64,000 nt of DNA, taken from positions 124,001 to 188,000 of the forward strand of contig NW_019775414.1 of the NCBI RefSeq assembly GCF_001039355.2, in the 5' to 3' direction. The position numbers and the translations under genes are program-made. The notes beneath the pieces were generated by a model. The model was not told the origin of the DNA. It made no database searches and saw nothing but the letters and a program-made list of their open reading frames with translations. The stretch's first letter is position 1. Each line of letters opens with the position of its first letter. Of this stretch, positions 41,187 through 50,092 are shown piece by piece. Source of the DNA: Lingula anatina. Lineage: Eukaryota > Brachiopoda > Lingulata > Lingulida > Lingulidae.

Positions 41187-44100
41187 TCAGCCTGCAAACA
41201 AGCAATATTTTTAAAGATAGGAGTAATTGTTTTGCATATTATTAGGATAATGTGGGTTCTGATGGGAGAAGAATATATGATCAGGTTTTATGTGTTGGGG
41301 CATATTTTTTTATGTGAATTCATGTGTCAGTAATTATTGCATAACCAGAGGTAGAGAAAGAATAAGTACTCTGGATTTTCTAGGTTCTCCCATGTTTGCC
41401 CATGGATCTGTATTTAATGTCAATTTAAACAGGAAAAACAGAAGGAGGTTGCAACTTGAGGATAATATTGAATGAAGCAGACGGACAGGGGGGAGTGGTA
41501 GTAGATAACAGAAAATTTATTGTTATGGATTCCATGGATAGGTAAACCAAGGACAGGATGGGAGTGGAAATAGAAATACTACCATTAAAATGTAAAAAAT
41601 GAATTTTTAAAATGCAATCAACAGTAGGAGTGTTATTAAAAGCTATACGATATGTATTACTGAAGTTACCAGAGGACAGAAAAACAATTGCCCTACAACA
41701 GGATATTTATGTAACCAAGCACCATTTGATAAAAGTCAGGGGAGGGAAATTTTGCTCACTGCCCAAAATTGCGTCCCAAGTGCAGACTGAATCAAAATAA
41801 AATCAAGAAAGTGTAACAAGAGGCCACCCGTATGAAGTCTGATGAATATCAGCAAAAACACACACATTTAGGGCTGTTCTTAAAGTTAAATTGGTCAGTT
41901 ATTTTGTCAAAAAGATGACCATGTTTTATAGGGTGTTGCCTAGCAAATTAAGTACTGGCCTACAGGTAGTTGAGAATGTTTAGGGGGATTTTTTTGAAGA
42001 TTTGAAAATGATAAGGTGGGTGGGGAACTAAGTCAGTCACCCCATGTAATACGGGGTGTTGGCTATTTGATGATTGTAGACAGACAAGGCCAGTTAGGCT
42101 GACCAGGGACCATAACAGATATACTACGTGAGATGATGAGTCATGTACATAGATATAACTGATAAACTACAGTGATGGTCAGGGTTTGTTGAATAATCAA
42201 GGAGGATGTTTAATAAGAATGATTTTGGGTAAATTTTTAGTCATTTGCAAAGATGGGAGTTGAAGAAAGAGGTATGTTTGAAAGAAAATAGAAAATTAGA
42301 GTGAAAAGATATAGGTATAATAGGTATCTGGACAGGCTGTATGAAAAGGTAAAAATGATTAAGAGACTCATTGGCGACAAGGTAGTTAAAAAGATGGAAT
42401 ATATTGCAAATTGGAAGGCTGAAGCAGTACATTAAGTTTGAATTTCAGGAGAGATTTTAAGTTATGAAGAATATAAAGGAGAATATATAAGGAGATGATA
42501 GATAGGCCTTTCAAAAGACTGGGAGGCTAAGATTTGTAGTGGACAGCTCAATCATTCACTGTTGAAAAATGTTTGCATTTAAATGCTCAATTTATTATCA
42601 AGAGAAATGACCCTTTCAGGAAGTAGGCTGTATACTCTGTCACTAATGCTTTATAAGTTTTCTTTATAAATTAAGAATTACCTTGTGCTGGTCAGTGTAG
42701 ATGAATAAACTGATAGTATACTGCTTGTTTGCAGGTCAGATTAAAAAAATTCCTTAGTAGAGAGCTTAAATCTTGGTCCCTTTACCCACACTGTACACAT
42801 CACACATATATATCTAACAATTGATAAGCATTATATATAATACAACCTTCATTTATTTCCTTGAATTTCAAAAACAACATTTTGCTTGTTAGATTAAGCA
42901 GAAAGTTGGTACTTTATTTTGAGGAATGATTACATCAGTTGATGATACTAAGTGGGCCTGTTTTAATCACAATTTCTCAGACTTCATTTTAGATTATTAT
43001 TTGACTACAAAATTGGTGGTTAACATGTGAAAGATTTAACTCACTAGTTCTTTTCTTTTCACCAGAAACTCTGGAAGACCTCGACCAGGCAATAGCAGAA
43101 TATGACTCAACATCTGAGGGGCGGTCAGAAAAATCCAGTCCAACAGGGTCTACTAACAGCCAGCAGATCCTTGCCAAGGCTGCTGCAGCAGAGGCCACGC
43201 TGAGGCAGGACAAGACAGCATCTATCCGCTCCAGACCCTCTTCTAGGAGGATAAGTGCTGTGGAGTTACAGGAGATTTTCACACGACAGGGTTCCTCCCC
43301 TGGGGATGTTTTGATAGACACTGACCGAAGTGCTTCAAACTTAGCCAAGCCAAAGGTACCTGTACCAAAAACTTACGCTAACACTTCAGAGCTGAAGGCA
43401 AAAATCCGGCACAGGAAGCCAGCTGACTTAACCAAATCTAGGAGCACCCCAGATTTGACACAGTTGGACGATAATGATAGAATTGGTGCTCTGACTTTGG
43501 ATGGCAAAGGCTCCCTTAGTAGAGTAGATGTTTCACCTTATGCAACATCAAATGTTCAGAGACAGCAAGCTTTGGCTGCAGAAAAATCAGCTCACTTGCA
43601 CCAGGTGGCGCATAATGACTCAGAGGACTCAGGACATAGTACTTCTAGTAGTGCAAGATGGAGCCCTAAGTCAGAAGACAGGGCGTCAGGCACCATATAT
43701 GCAGAACCTTATTTACATGCTCACAACCGACCCCAGTCTTCCACACAAGATAATTACAGGCACGCCCCTCCTTCAACAGCCCCTCCCCCCAGGCCCATGA
43801 CCATGGCCGTAGGAGGGCAGCCTGCACATTACTTTGGGGAGATTCCCCCACCACCTAATCATCCTCCTCCCACTCCACCCAAGTTCAAACATAGAGTTCC
43901 CGAACCGCCTCCGAGTCAGATGGTGAAAATTAACACCAGGGAGAATATTTATGCAAATGTTTCACAAGAGATCCAGAAATCCAAAGCTGCAGGGGCGAAC
44001 AAGACTCCTCCAGTTGAATCAAGTTTTAGACCAGGAAATTATGCAAGGCTCAAAGACCCTGAGACTGTAACCAAGCAGCAAATTCAGTCACACATGGAGA

Positions 44101-46763
44101 GTATTGTGGGTAGTGTGACCTCTGTGAAACAGGTGATGAGGCAAGTGTCGGCTCCCGTCCCGCCAGTGGTAGGTGCAGACATTCACAGAGAGACATCGCC
44201 ACCTCCTAATGAACCCGAGCCTGATTATGATACAGAAGATGTGAACAAGACAGAAAGAGACTTACAAAGGCAATATGATGTGAACAATGTTGTTCCTCCA
44301 CCTCCTCCGTCATATGCTCCACCTGAGCCTCCAGCACAGCACCCAAGATCAAGGGAGCCCACGCCACAGATGGATAGGAGAGAGACTAGAAACACCCCTC
44401 CCATGAAAAGGATTGAGAAAGTAGAGAAAGGAGAGAAAGCGCCAACTAAAGCAGCACCGCCACCACCAGCTTCTGCTCCGCCTCCTCCTCCTCCAGCTTC
44501 TGCTCCGCCTGCTCCACCACCCCCACCTCCAGCAAGTGCACCACCACCTGCACCCCCTCCTCCACCCCCTCTTGGTGCACAGCCACAGACAACAGGCTCC
44601 GTGGCAAAGGCACCACAACACAAACAACAACAACCTCCCAAGGCCTCCCCAGCAACAGAGAGACCAACCATACAAGCACATGATCTCATGGCTGCTTTAC
44701 AAAAACGTCAGAGTCGCATGGCAACTGCAGATGCTTCTGCTGCTAAGCAAGAACAGAGTATAGAACAAAAGATACAACAGAACAAAAGCAAACAGCAAAA
44801 AAGCAGCGTGGATCATTTAGATGTCCTAAGTGCTGCAGTGGCTAAGAGAAGGGAGATGGTTCAGCAGAGGAGTGGAGAAGACATAGCTGATAGCATAGAG
44901 AAAAGACTAGCCAAGAACAAGAAGGTACAGATGGCTTTTGGTAGACCTCTGCCAGATGATAAAAAGGAGCAGCAACAAGAAAAGAAGCCTGACTTGAACA
45001 AACAACCAAGTAAACCTGCCACAGAAACACAAAAGGTGCCTGAGAAGAAGGTGGAAGCCAAGCAGCCACCTCCCCCCACTGCTGCAAAGCCACAGTTGAA
45101 AATTGATACCAGTAAACCTGAGGAGGCCACCCTTAAGGAACCCACAGACCCGAAGAACAGTGGTCCTTACAGTCCTCGCAAGAGCATGATGGTAGAGGAG
45201 ACGGAAACAGTTCAGCTGTCTCCACCACCCCACGTCATGGCGGCAGCAGCAGCAGTAGGCGCTAAAGAGCAAGATAAAGAAGATGAAGTGATCGCAGTGA
45301 CAACATCTGTCTCTTCAAATGGCAGTGTGAAACACGACATTGAAATGGCTCCTCCAACACAGCCTAAGCCAGCTGTGAAAGTTCCACCTCCAGTTGCTTC
45401 AAAACCAAACAGACCATCCCCTGAAAGAGTGATAGAGAAGAAGACAGAGAAGCCGCAGAGTCCTGTTACAGAGGAAGCAAAGCAACCGGCCCTGGATATG
45501 TCTATCAAATCAGTAGACACACAAAAGGCGGAGACCAATTTCCTTGCTATGGCAGAAAAAGCTAGGCAAAAGTATCTTCTTCAGAGAAAATCCCAGGAGA
45601 AACATAAGCCTGATGCAAAGAAAGTAAATGATATGGCTAAAAATGAAAATAATAACAATAATTCTGCTGCTCCAAGCAATATCACCAAGCAATCTTTGAG
45701 AAATTCACAATCTCCTAGAAATTCCCAGGAGAGGGAAAATAAAAGAAGCAGTGGTAATTTTGATCCTGGTCAAATACTACAACCTCCTTCTTTGCGACCA
45801 GTGAAAAAACCAGGCACTCCAAAATCGACCACCATCTTCATATTTGGTGCCACAGATAATGAATCCACTGATTTAAAATCACCAGAAAAAGAGCAGGCAT
45901 CACCAGTCAAAGAAAAACCTGCAGAAAAAGTGGTTGAGGAACCACAAAGCAATTTTGTCTTTGAAGAAGCCCTTCCTCCACCTGTGCTAGACAATGGTGA
46001 TGATAAAAGTGGAGAAGATAGCTCCACAAAATTAGACAAATTTGATGGAGATTCATTGTTAAATGGCCAGTCTTTTACATCTAGTGACAATGTCTCTTCG
46101 ACAGACATGGAAATTGATAGCATGACAACCATTGAGGTTATTCCACCACCTCCATCATTTAGTGGTAGCGACACAGCTCTTAATGTCTCAAGTGGTAAAG
46201 GTTCCTCAACTCATGCATTTGAAGATAATGCAAGCTTGTTGTCGTCTGGCTCCACTATGTCTTCGCTATCAGATAGAGATTTTGCTCCGTATGAAAGTCC
46301 ACGTCCTGGGCGAGGTGGTATTGACTTGTCCCTGGAGCCCACTATTCCAGAAGTATTTGACGATGACCTAATTGTGATGCCACCACCGCCACCACAATTC
46401 ACTGACACCACTGAATCAGTAGTGGTGCCACCTCCAGCAGAGTTCAGCTCCTCTGACAGCACAGAGGCGTACGTGGCCAGTCTCCCCCCACCTGTTATGC
46501 AGGAGAGAAAACCGATGGGTCCCCTGAGACCTTTTGAAATTAAGTCCATCACTGATTGGACGTGTGATGATGTCTCTGATTGGCTGGATGATTTGAAGCT
46601 GTCAGAATACAAGACTATATTTGTGGAGAATGACATTGATGGGCAGAATCTTGCTACGTTAACCAGGAATGATTTTCTGGAATTGGGAGTCAGTAGAGTT
46701 GGTCACCGCATGAACATGGAGCGGGCGATTAAGAAGGCTGTGGCAAACAGTAATATTGTGTAA
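6043..46763 (+). CDS. Shank: Shank/ProSAP multidomain scaffold protein (whole gene; CDS 6090-46763)
   Basis: Shank proteins are scaffolds of postsynaptic and actin-rich membrane sites. They link receptor complexes (through GKAP/SAPAP on the PDZ domain) and Homer (through proline motifs) to actin, and they polymerise through SAM. Joining the exons listed separately gives one frame of 1959 codons plus stop when the 29957-32176 exon is skipped. Approximate residues: SPN 38-141, ankyrin repeats 150-370, linker with VPFRETP at about 372, SH3 474-532, PDZ 570-665 (carboxylate loop GFGF at 579-582), disordered proline-rich region 700-1885, SAM 1891-1955. The order and exon contents match vertebrate SHANK1-3 closely. 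The start at 6090 is supported by an in-frame TAA at 6078-6080 in the same exon and a purine-rich context. No frameshift or missing domain is seen. Confidence 0.95.
6090..6242 (+). CDS. Shank: Shank exon 1: start and beginning of SPN domain
   Basis: Residues 1-51, ending in phase 0 before GTATGA. The exon begins at an acceptor (exon start 6043), so 6043-6089 is 5' UTR. The acidic N-terminus leads into the first SPN strand, YIRISLPEHKIQ. Arg42 aligns with Arg12 of human SHANK3. Confidence 0.88.
8212..8283 (+). CDS. Shank: Shank exon 2: SPN domain
   Basis: Residues 52-75, phase 0 at both ends, flanked by TTTCAG and GTAAAT. It encodes KCLQFQL...WSAKQRVLATVGK, the SPN ubiquitin-like fold segment that in human SHANK3 reads KCLRLDP...WAAKQRVL. 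Confidence 0.93.
9588..9713 (+). CDS. Shank: Shank exon 3: SPN domain
   Basis: Residues 76-117, phase 0 at both ends. The diagnostic string GRAGKFLDEERLL is almost invariant in Shank proteins and follows LNYGLYCPP. Confidence 0.96.
10141..10212 (+). CDS. Shank: Shank exon 4: end of SPN domain
   Basis: Residues 118-141, phase 0 at both ends, with a strong polypyrimidine acceptor. FKCKRRVYKL matches FRYKRRVYAQ of vertebrate SHANK, followed by KIHTK. Confidence 0.92.
10524..10632 (+). CDS. Shank: Shank exon 5: first ankyrin repeat
   Basis: Residues 142-177 plus one base (phase 1 end). ANLKQFLDHV...LLKGLDPNFYD corresponds to the start of the Shank ankyrin domain (vertebrate LLDKGLDPNFHD). Confidence 0.94.
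10986..11049 (+). repeat. (GT)32 microsatellite
   Basis: An uninterrupted dinucleotide run in Shank intron 5. It is likely length-polymorphic. Confidence 0.95.
11645..11796 (+). CDS. Shank: Shank exon 6: ankyrin repeats 1-2
   Basis: Residues 178-228. It contains NGGAHLDFRN and LTPLHMASIKGNLEAIK, typical ankyrin consensus turns. It ends in phase 0 before GTATCA. Confidence 0.94.
12961..13128 (+). CDS. Shank: Shank exon 7: ankyrin repeats 3-4
   Basis: Residues 229-284, phase 0 at both ends. LELGASANYKDAHGLTPLYHA corresponds to vertebrate LDLGASPDYKDSRGLTPLYHS. The donor GTATGTTA is followed at once by a 14-base C tract. Confidence 0.95.
13137..13184 (+). repeat. Poly-C tracts at the donor of Shank exon 7
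   Basis: C14 at 13137-13150 and C10 at 13175-13184, with CCC runs between. The first tract starts eight bases after the exon boundary. Confidence 0.9.
13648..13809. mobile_element. Candidate MITE with CAGGCCC-type ends
   Basis: The left end CAGGCCCATAGCAAGG and the right end CCTTGCTGGGTACAAGCCTG are imperfect inverted repeats about 160 bp apart. A GGGGGGTTCGACTGAAC core lies just inside the left end. CAGGCCC.TAGC ends with a G-run and TTCGA are familiar from non-autonomous elements in marine invertebrates. No target-site duplication was identified. Confidence 0.4.
14009..14125 (+). CDS. Shank: Shank exon 8: ankyrin repeat 5
   Basis: Residues 285-323, phase 0 at both ends. GRVQHLEHLLFYGAEM and GNTPLHVCALNNQ are near-identical to vertebrate Shank. 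Confidence 0.96.
14126..17234 (+). other. Shank: Shank intron 8 (3.1 kb)
   Basis: No gene recognised. It contains a short foldback around 14694-14862 (CAGGGGTGGATCC at the left and ATCCACCCATG at the right, with an inner TTTCTGACAG/CTGTCAGAAA pair) and a 13-bp perfect inverted repeat at 15425-15437/15471-15483. Confidence 0.65.
15425..15483. repeat. 13-bp perfect inverted repeat
   Basis: AAGGGGAAAGAGT at 15425-15437 is matched by its reverse complement at 15471-15483, with 33 bases between that contain a minor TCAGC/GCTGA stem. Function unknown. Confidence 0.6.
17235..17379 (+). CDS. Shank: Shank exon 9: last ankyrin repeat
   Basis: Residues 324-371 plus one base (phase 1 end). ESCARVLLFRGAD and AFQ-like FQVAIIAGNFDLAEVIK close the ankyrin domain as in vertebrate Shank. 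Confidence 0.96.
18500..18760 (+). CDS. Shank: Shank exon 10: ANK-SH3 linker, Ser/Arg-rich
   Basis: Residues 372-458, phase 1 at both ends. It opens with VPFRETP and RRRV, conserved right after the vertebrate Shank ankyrin domain, then becomes a Ser/Asn-rich disordered linker including LLRSRSDPR. It is a symmetric exon of 87 codons and could be skipped in frame. Confidence 0.9.
20397..20519 (+). CDS. Shank: Shank exon 11: first half of SH3 domain
   Basis: Residues 459-499, phase 1 at both ends. RTFICVKNHTAQ...EINLRKGDFVE aligns with KFIAVKAHSPQ...EIPLHRGEAVK of SHANK3. As in other Shanks the canonical ALYDY ligand motif is missing, so this is an atypical SH3. The donor GTGCAAG is weak. Confidence 0.9.
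21615..21719 (+). CDS. Shank: Shank exon 12: second half of SH3 domain
   Basis: Residues 500-534, phase 1 at both ends. It carries YWEGRADGREGWFPSNCVEE, the conserved SH3 tryptophan and GWFP turn; vertebrate SHANK reads FWEG...GWFPADCVEEV. Confidence 0.95.
23172..23259 (+). CDS. Shank: Shank exon 13: SH3-PDZ linker
   Basis: Residues 535-563 plus two bases (phase 2 end), flanked by TCTCTAG and GTAAGT. The encoded linker GGTAGSVHSGDEDS...RHTLSALMSSD is short and Ser-rich. It can splice in frame either to 29957 or directly to 33936. Confidence 0.82.
23260..29956 (+). other. Shank: Shank intron 13 (6.7 kb to the optional exon)
   Basis: The longest intron; it reaches 33935 if the optional exon is skipped. 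I found no exon with Shank similarity and no other gene. Open frames at 26122-26373 and 28884-29072 show no known motif. If 29997 is a first exon, the last kilobase or so would hold its promoter and 5' UTR. A C-rich strand with G-quadruplex potential on the minus strand lies at 24426-24447. Confidence 0.6.
24426..24447 (-). repeat. G-quadruplex-type motif on the minus strand
   Basis: Four runs of at least four C on the plus strand (24426-24430, 24432-24435, 24439-24442, 24444-24447), separated by 1-3 bases, give a four-run G4 motif on the minus strand. Confidence 0.75.
29957..32176 (+). CDS. Shank: Shank large optional exon (cassette or alternative first exon)
   Basis: A single open frame of 2220 nt (740 codons) with no stop, ending at AG|GTTTGT in phase 2, which joins in frame to the PDZ exon at 33936. 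An AG at 29955-29956 creates a phase 2 start, so the exon can also be inserted between exon 13 and the PDZ exon without breaking the frame. Alternatively the ATG at 29997 has a strong context (ACA before, G after) and may begin a 2122-aa isoform. The product is disordered and hydrophilic: several basic RxxS sites, VPPPPPKRSS (a proline-rich SH3-type ligand) near 31280, a Gln-rich run near 31590-31640, and SxPDL motifs at 31692 and 32079. I know of no named domain in it. Coding status is supported by length and splice phase; which splice form is used is unknown. Confidence 0.8.
32177..33935 (+). other. Shank: Shank intron 14
   Basis: AT-rich, between the optional exon and the PDZ exon; no other feature seen. 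Confidence 0.7.
33936..34009 (+). CDS. Shank: Shank exon 15: first part of PDZ domain
   Basis: Residues 564-588 plus one base. PKVVVLQKGPSGFGFVLRGA contains the carboxylate-binding loop GFGF and matches VAVLQKRDHEGFGFVLRGA of SHANK3. The first base completes a Ser codon after either exon 13 or the large exon. Confidence 0.96.
34010..38940 (+). other. Shank: Shank introns 15-16
   Basis: Introns 34010-36095 and 36230-38940. No supported gene or RNA is seen. The open frames at 35315-35650 and 37089-37382 have no motif or splice support. Confidence 0.65.
36096..36229 (+). CDS. Shank: Shank exon 16: PDZ domain core
   Basis: Residues 589-633, ending in phase 0. FPALQYLDRVDPGGMAHRAGL and KSGDFLIE give the PDZ core (vertebrate FPALQYLESVDVEGVAWRAGL). 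Confidence 0.96.
38941..39133 (+). CDS. Shank: Shank exon 17: end of PDZ domain
   Basis: Residues 634-697 plus one base. INNVNVVQATHEAAVRLIK contains the PDZ alpha-B helix, with the His that specifies class I ligands, and LALKVVRV is the last strand. A basic linker follows. Confidence 0.94.
39956..40045 (+). CDS. Shank: Shank exon 18: post-PDZ proline/basic segment
   Basis: Residues 698-727, phase 1 at both ends (90 nt, skippable in frame). APPPPKRDPRTSLSTGRSKAK corresponds to the APPPPKRAPSTTLTLRSKS segment of SHANK3. Confidence 0.92.
41140..41184 (+). repeat. (CA)n microsatellite
   Basis: About 22 CA units in Shank intron 18, preceded by GCGCGCACG. Confidence 0.95.
43066..46763 (+). CDS. 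Shank: Shank exon 19: proline-rich region, Homer ligands and SAM domain
   Basis: Residues 728-1959 in one 3.7-kb terminal coding exon, stop TAA at 46761-46763. In order it encodes ETLEDLDQAIAEYD; RPSSRRISAVELQEIFTRQG (conserved Shank box, about 777-796); the STPDL motif at 43443; a long disordered Pro/Gln/Lys-rich region with a polyproline-Ala block (about 44455-44577); a VPPPVASKPNRP stretch near 45380 that resembles the cortactin-binding region only loosely; three PPxxF motifs (46146, 46386, 46431); and SAM with DWTCDDVSDWL, FLELGVSRVGHRMNMERAI. Large antisense open frames here are shadows of the low-complexity coding sequence. Confidence 0.96.
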
Positions 46764-49700
46764 TTCTTAATCTCTTGTATATCACAATATTATTCTAGTA
46801 AAAAGGGTTAAATGATTCAGCTGATGGAGAGGCTGCATTATTCTTGATTTGTACATTATTTTCTTGGAACATGTACGGTGATATTACAGTTCTGTATATT
46901 TTATGTTTGATATTACCATCATTTATTACTATAATTATTATTATTATTACCTCAAAGTGTATTGTATAAGTGCCATTTGTACTTGTGCGTCATTGTAACT
47001 CACAGAGAATGTCTGTGATTTTATTTTCAATATAAGGCAGTTATAATAATCATATTGGTGATGGCTTAACATTTCAGCATCAAAGTTGTTCAGGTCAGAT
47101 CAGGCAAACCAGCTGCTTCCTGTTTTCTGTATTATATTAATATTTTTTTCGCAAGCTGGAGAAGTAGCATCTAAACTTAGTTATATTAACCCCTGAGATG
47201 GAGTAGCAAATGCTATTTGTCTATTGCATCACGTTAAACACTCCTATTCTGTTTTAGATAATATTTTATCAGGTTCAGTACTGTACAAATATTTCTCATA
47301 ATATGGTGCTTGGCAACTTTGTTTCTCTGTACAGTAAATGTTTTCATAACCTTAAATAGCTTTGTGAAACTAAGCCACTGCATTATATATAATATATATT
47401 TCTAAGTTGTCATAAGGCAATTAAGTGGCATTGATGCACATGTACCCAATTTGGTAACACCATGTGCATAAGGATAATCTAATCATGTGGTCTGCGTCTC
47501 AGTGTGTGTCTAGTCGAATTTAGTGTTGATATTTTTATTTCTAGTTACTGAAGCTTCTTGATTGTAAGGTTAAAGAAATAACATAATTAGGGACTGGTTG
47601 TCATGGTGTGACTTGCATTAGGGTTGTTTGTTGCTCTGAGTAACATTGGTTTTAGCATATGTTATAAATAGTAATTTATTTTATCAGTTCTCTAGTCAAA
47701 TAATATTACCAAGTTGTAGTTAAAATTTTGTCAGTGAATACTCTTCTAAGGTTCATGATATTCACCAAGAATCTCCACTGGTATCAGTAACACTCAGAGC
47801 AGATTGAGATTATGCATCACTTTGGAGAAAATGAGTAAATTAGGGCACTATTTAAAGGGATAAAATGGTATTAAATTATTATATGGAAGACCTTTCCCAG
47901 TGAGGAGATCATGGTACCCATGAGAAGTGTTAAAAAACTAAACGTGATATTAAAATGTTTTGAAAAAATAATGTCAACCAAATGGTCATAATTTTATTTA
48001 AAAAGCAATGGTCAGTTCAGTTTGAAATTAGCAATGTTTTAGGTCTTTGAGGGATGTGGAGTTGGAACTGAACTTTTAAGACTGTAATTTTCTCAGTGCA
48101 TCAATAGAAGCAGAAAATAAAAATGTTATCCTCAAGTGTTTTTTCCACTTGGTCTCTTTCTCTCTAAACCAACAAATACGTATTAGAAGCATATGATTTT
48201 ATTGGACTTCACTGACAACACAATTCTGTTGCTGATAAAAAGACATGATTACAGAAACGTTATTTGCTTGGAATTTCTCTGAAATAACCAATTTTGGTAC
48301 ATGTCACACTTGGGAAATGCAGAAATTCCAACAATAATTGGTCCCTTGAAATTGATAAGTAAGAGATGCTCTTATCTCAAATTAACGAGACAAATGATAA
48401 TGAAAACAACTTACTGAATAACATATTTCAAAAGAACCTGAATTCTTGTAAAACATTAATTGTATTGTATTATATCGCTAAAAATAGCTAAGTACAGACT
48501 AAAATAAATTCATAATATACGGGACGGATGACCAAATGCTTAAATATATGTTAGCCTATGCAGTGTTGAAAACCTGATAAACCGCAAGTTTAAAATGCAA
48601 ATCCTGCATTATCATTGCAATAAAATTTTAAGTATATATTCTGTATTTCAATAAGATTTTCATAAGTTAGAATTATTATTTATCTACATTGTACTAATAT
48701 ATTATATATATACACAATAACCTTTATAATTAAACACATTTTCAAAATACTTGTAAAAAGAAAAATCACTTCAGTCAATGTTTCGACTGGTAAGATTTTG
48801 CCAAACTGAGCAGGCAGGGCATTGCATCACACAAAAGTGGAATCTTTTTTTTCTCCAACTAAATTTGGATAGTTGACTAAAAAAGCCTTAACCCAATTCT
48901 ATTTTGCAATCAACACAATTACAAATTTCTGAATTAAAACGGGCCTTGGTAATTATTTGAAATGAAAGACAACCACAAATGCCATAAATGTCTTGGTCAA
49001 ACAAAACAACAAGACCACTTTAAGCCACTTTTCAAAAATGATACACAAAACAAATCCACTTGCAAGTTTTGCTATTCTTTAAATGCTAAATGTTTTCAAA
49101 TTCTCACAGTTTTTCACTATATAAGCATTACAGATTGCGGTTGACTAAACTGTCTTCATTTCTAGATATGTGTAAAGCCCAACTTTACTAATAACTTTCT
49201 ACTTGACTTTAGTACTTAGAGCACCAGCTTTTTCTCAAACCGAACAGCTCCTCCAACCCAAACTGCAAGGTCTTTTAATACTGACTTTGAATATATGAAA
49301 TAACGACTGTGACAACCAGTACTAAGCATACTAACTACAATGAAAAATAAGTTCCTACTTAATTAAGGCAGATGTGAATAATCCTACATTTCAGCAAATT
49401 GAGCCTTATTTTACAGATTAAACCCCTGTCTATCATAGAGCACGCAAACCCTTATCGCTGGTTTCTATAGAATATGGGAATTTTCTCAGGGATAAAAAAA
49501 CCAATTAACTTACATCCAAAGACAACTCACAACCAAAACTTTTGGTACAAGATTTCAAATATTCTAGGCATCTTAGAGAAGCATAATTTCAAAGAAAATG
49601 ACAATGGAGAAGTTCTGAAAATGAACTCCAAATTCTAAAGATTACACCTCTAGGAACTTCAAGCCATCTTAAACCAATGTAAATGTGCTTAACACTAGCT

Positions 49701-49954
49701 AGAGTGGCCACAGCCTTGCTTGTCCTTCATGACAAGATACAGATCTTAAGCTCTAAATAGATATTTTTAAAAAAATGGACAATACATAGCCAAACACTGC
49801 TATGCCTGCCACAGCAGTCAATACACCATTCTTAGCTCATCTTCTCACAGCTGTCTATGTTCCAAATTCAATTCATACAAGTTAAATTATTCAAAGTTGG
49901 TTTAAATGCAATGCTATAAATGTACCTCTGTGACTAAGGAATATACACATTGTC
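46764..49954. other. Shared downstream region of convergent Shank and RABL2 (3' UTRs)
   Basis: The two stop codons are 3.2 kb apart and face each other. AATAAA signals on the plus strand occur at 48116-48121 and 48619-48624 and may end the Shank mRNA. Several TTTATT words on the plus strand are possible signals for RABL2, so the two 3' UTRs may overlap. No coding sequence is supported. Confidence 0.55.
48619..48624 (+). terminator. Candidate Shank polyadenylation signal
   Basis: Canonical AATAAA about 1.86 kb after the Shank stop codon; an earlier one is at 48116. Which is used cannot be told from sequence. Confidence 0.35.
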
Positions 49955-50092
49955 CTAACTTTTCTTTCCACTCTGTGCCCCTGAACTTCCAGATGCTCCA
50001 TCTTTGGCCTCAGAGTTTTCTGTGCTATCCATGCCACTGTCCCAGTCTTCTTGAGAGTTCTTCCCATTTGTGTCTGTCTCAAGGTCAAAATT
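49955..50092 (-). CDS. RABL2: RABL2 exon 8: acidic/Ser C-terminal tail
   Basis: Residues 196-240: NFDLETDTNG, SGMDSTENSEAK, ending GKKS and TAG at 49955-49957. The tail is disordered and Ser/Glu-rich, as in vertebrate RABL2. Confidence 0.9.
   Translation of the reverse strand, partial: NFDLETDTNGKNSQEDWDSGMDSTENSEAKDGASGSSGAQSGKKS

Larger units (their letters stand above)
39134..43065 (+). other. Shank: Shank introns 17-18
   Basis: Introns 39134-39955 and 40046-43065. Intron 18 contains a (CA)n tract (41140-41184) and, from about 41450 to 42560, purine-rich sequence (many GGA/GAA words) unlike its surroundings. I could not assign this stretch to a known element. Confidence 0.6.

Noticed and set aside
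42989-43348. 119-aa minus-strand frame at the start of Shank exon 19
   Set aside because: It is antisense to the conserved Shank segment at 43066-43300.
44225-44689. 154-aa Gly/Ala-rich antisense frame, and other antisense frames at 44349-46636
   Set aside because: They are shadows of the Pro-rich Shank coding exon; composition follows from the complementary CCN codons.
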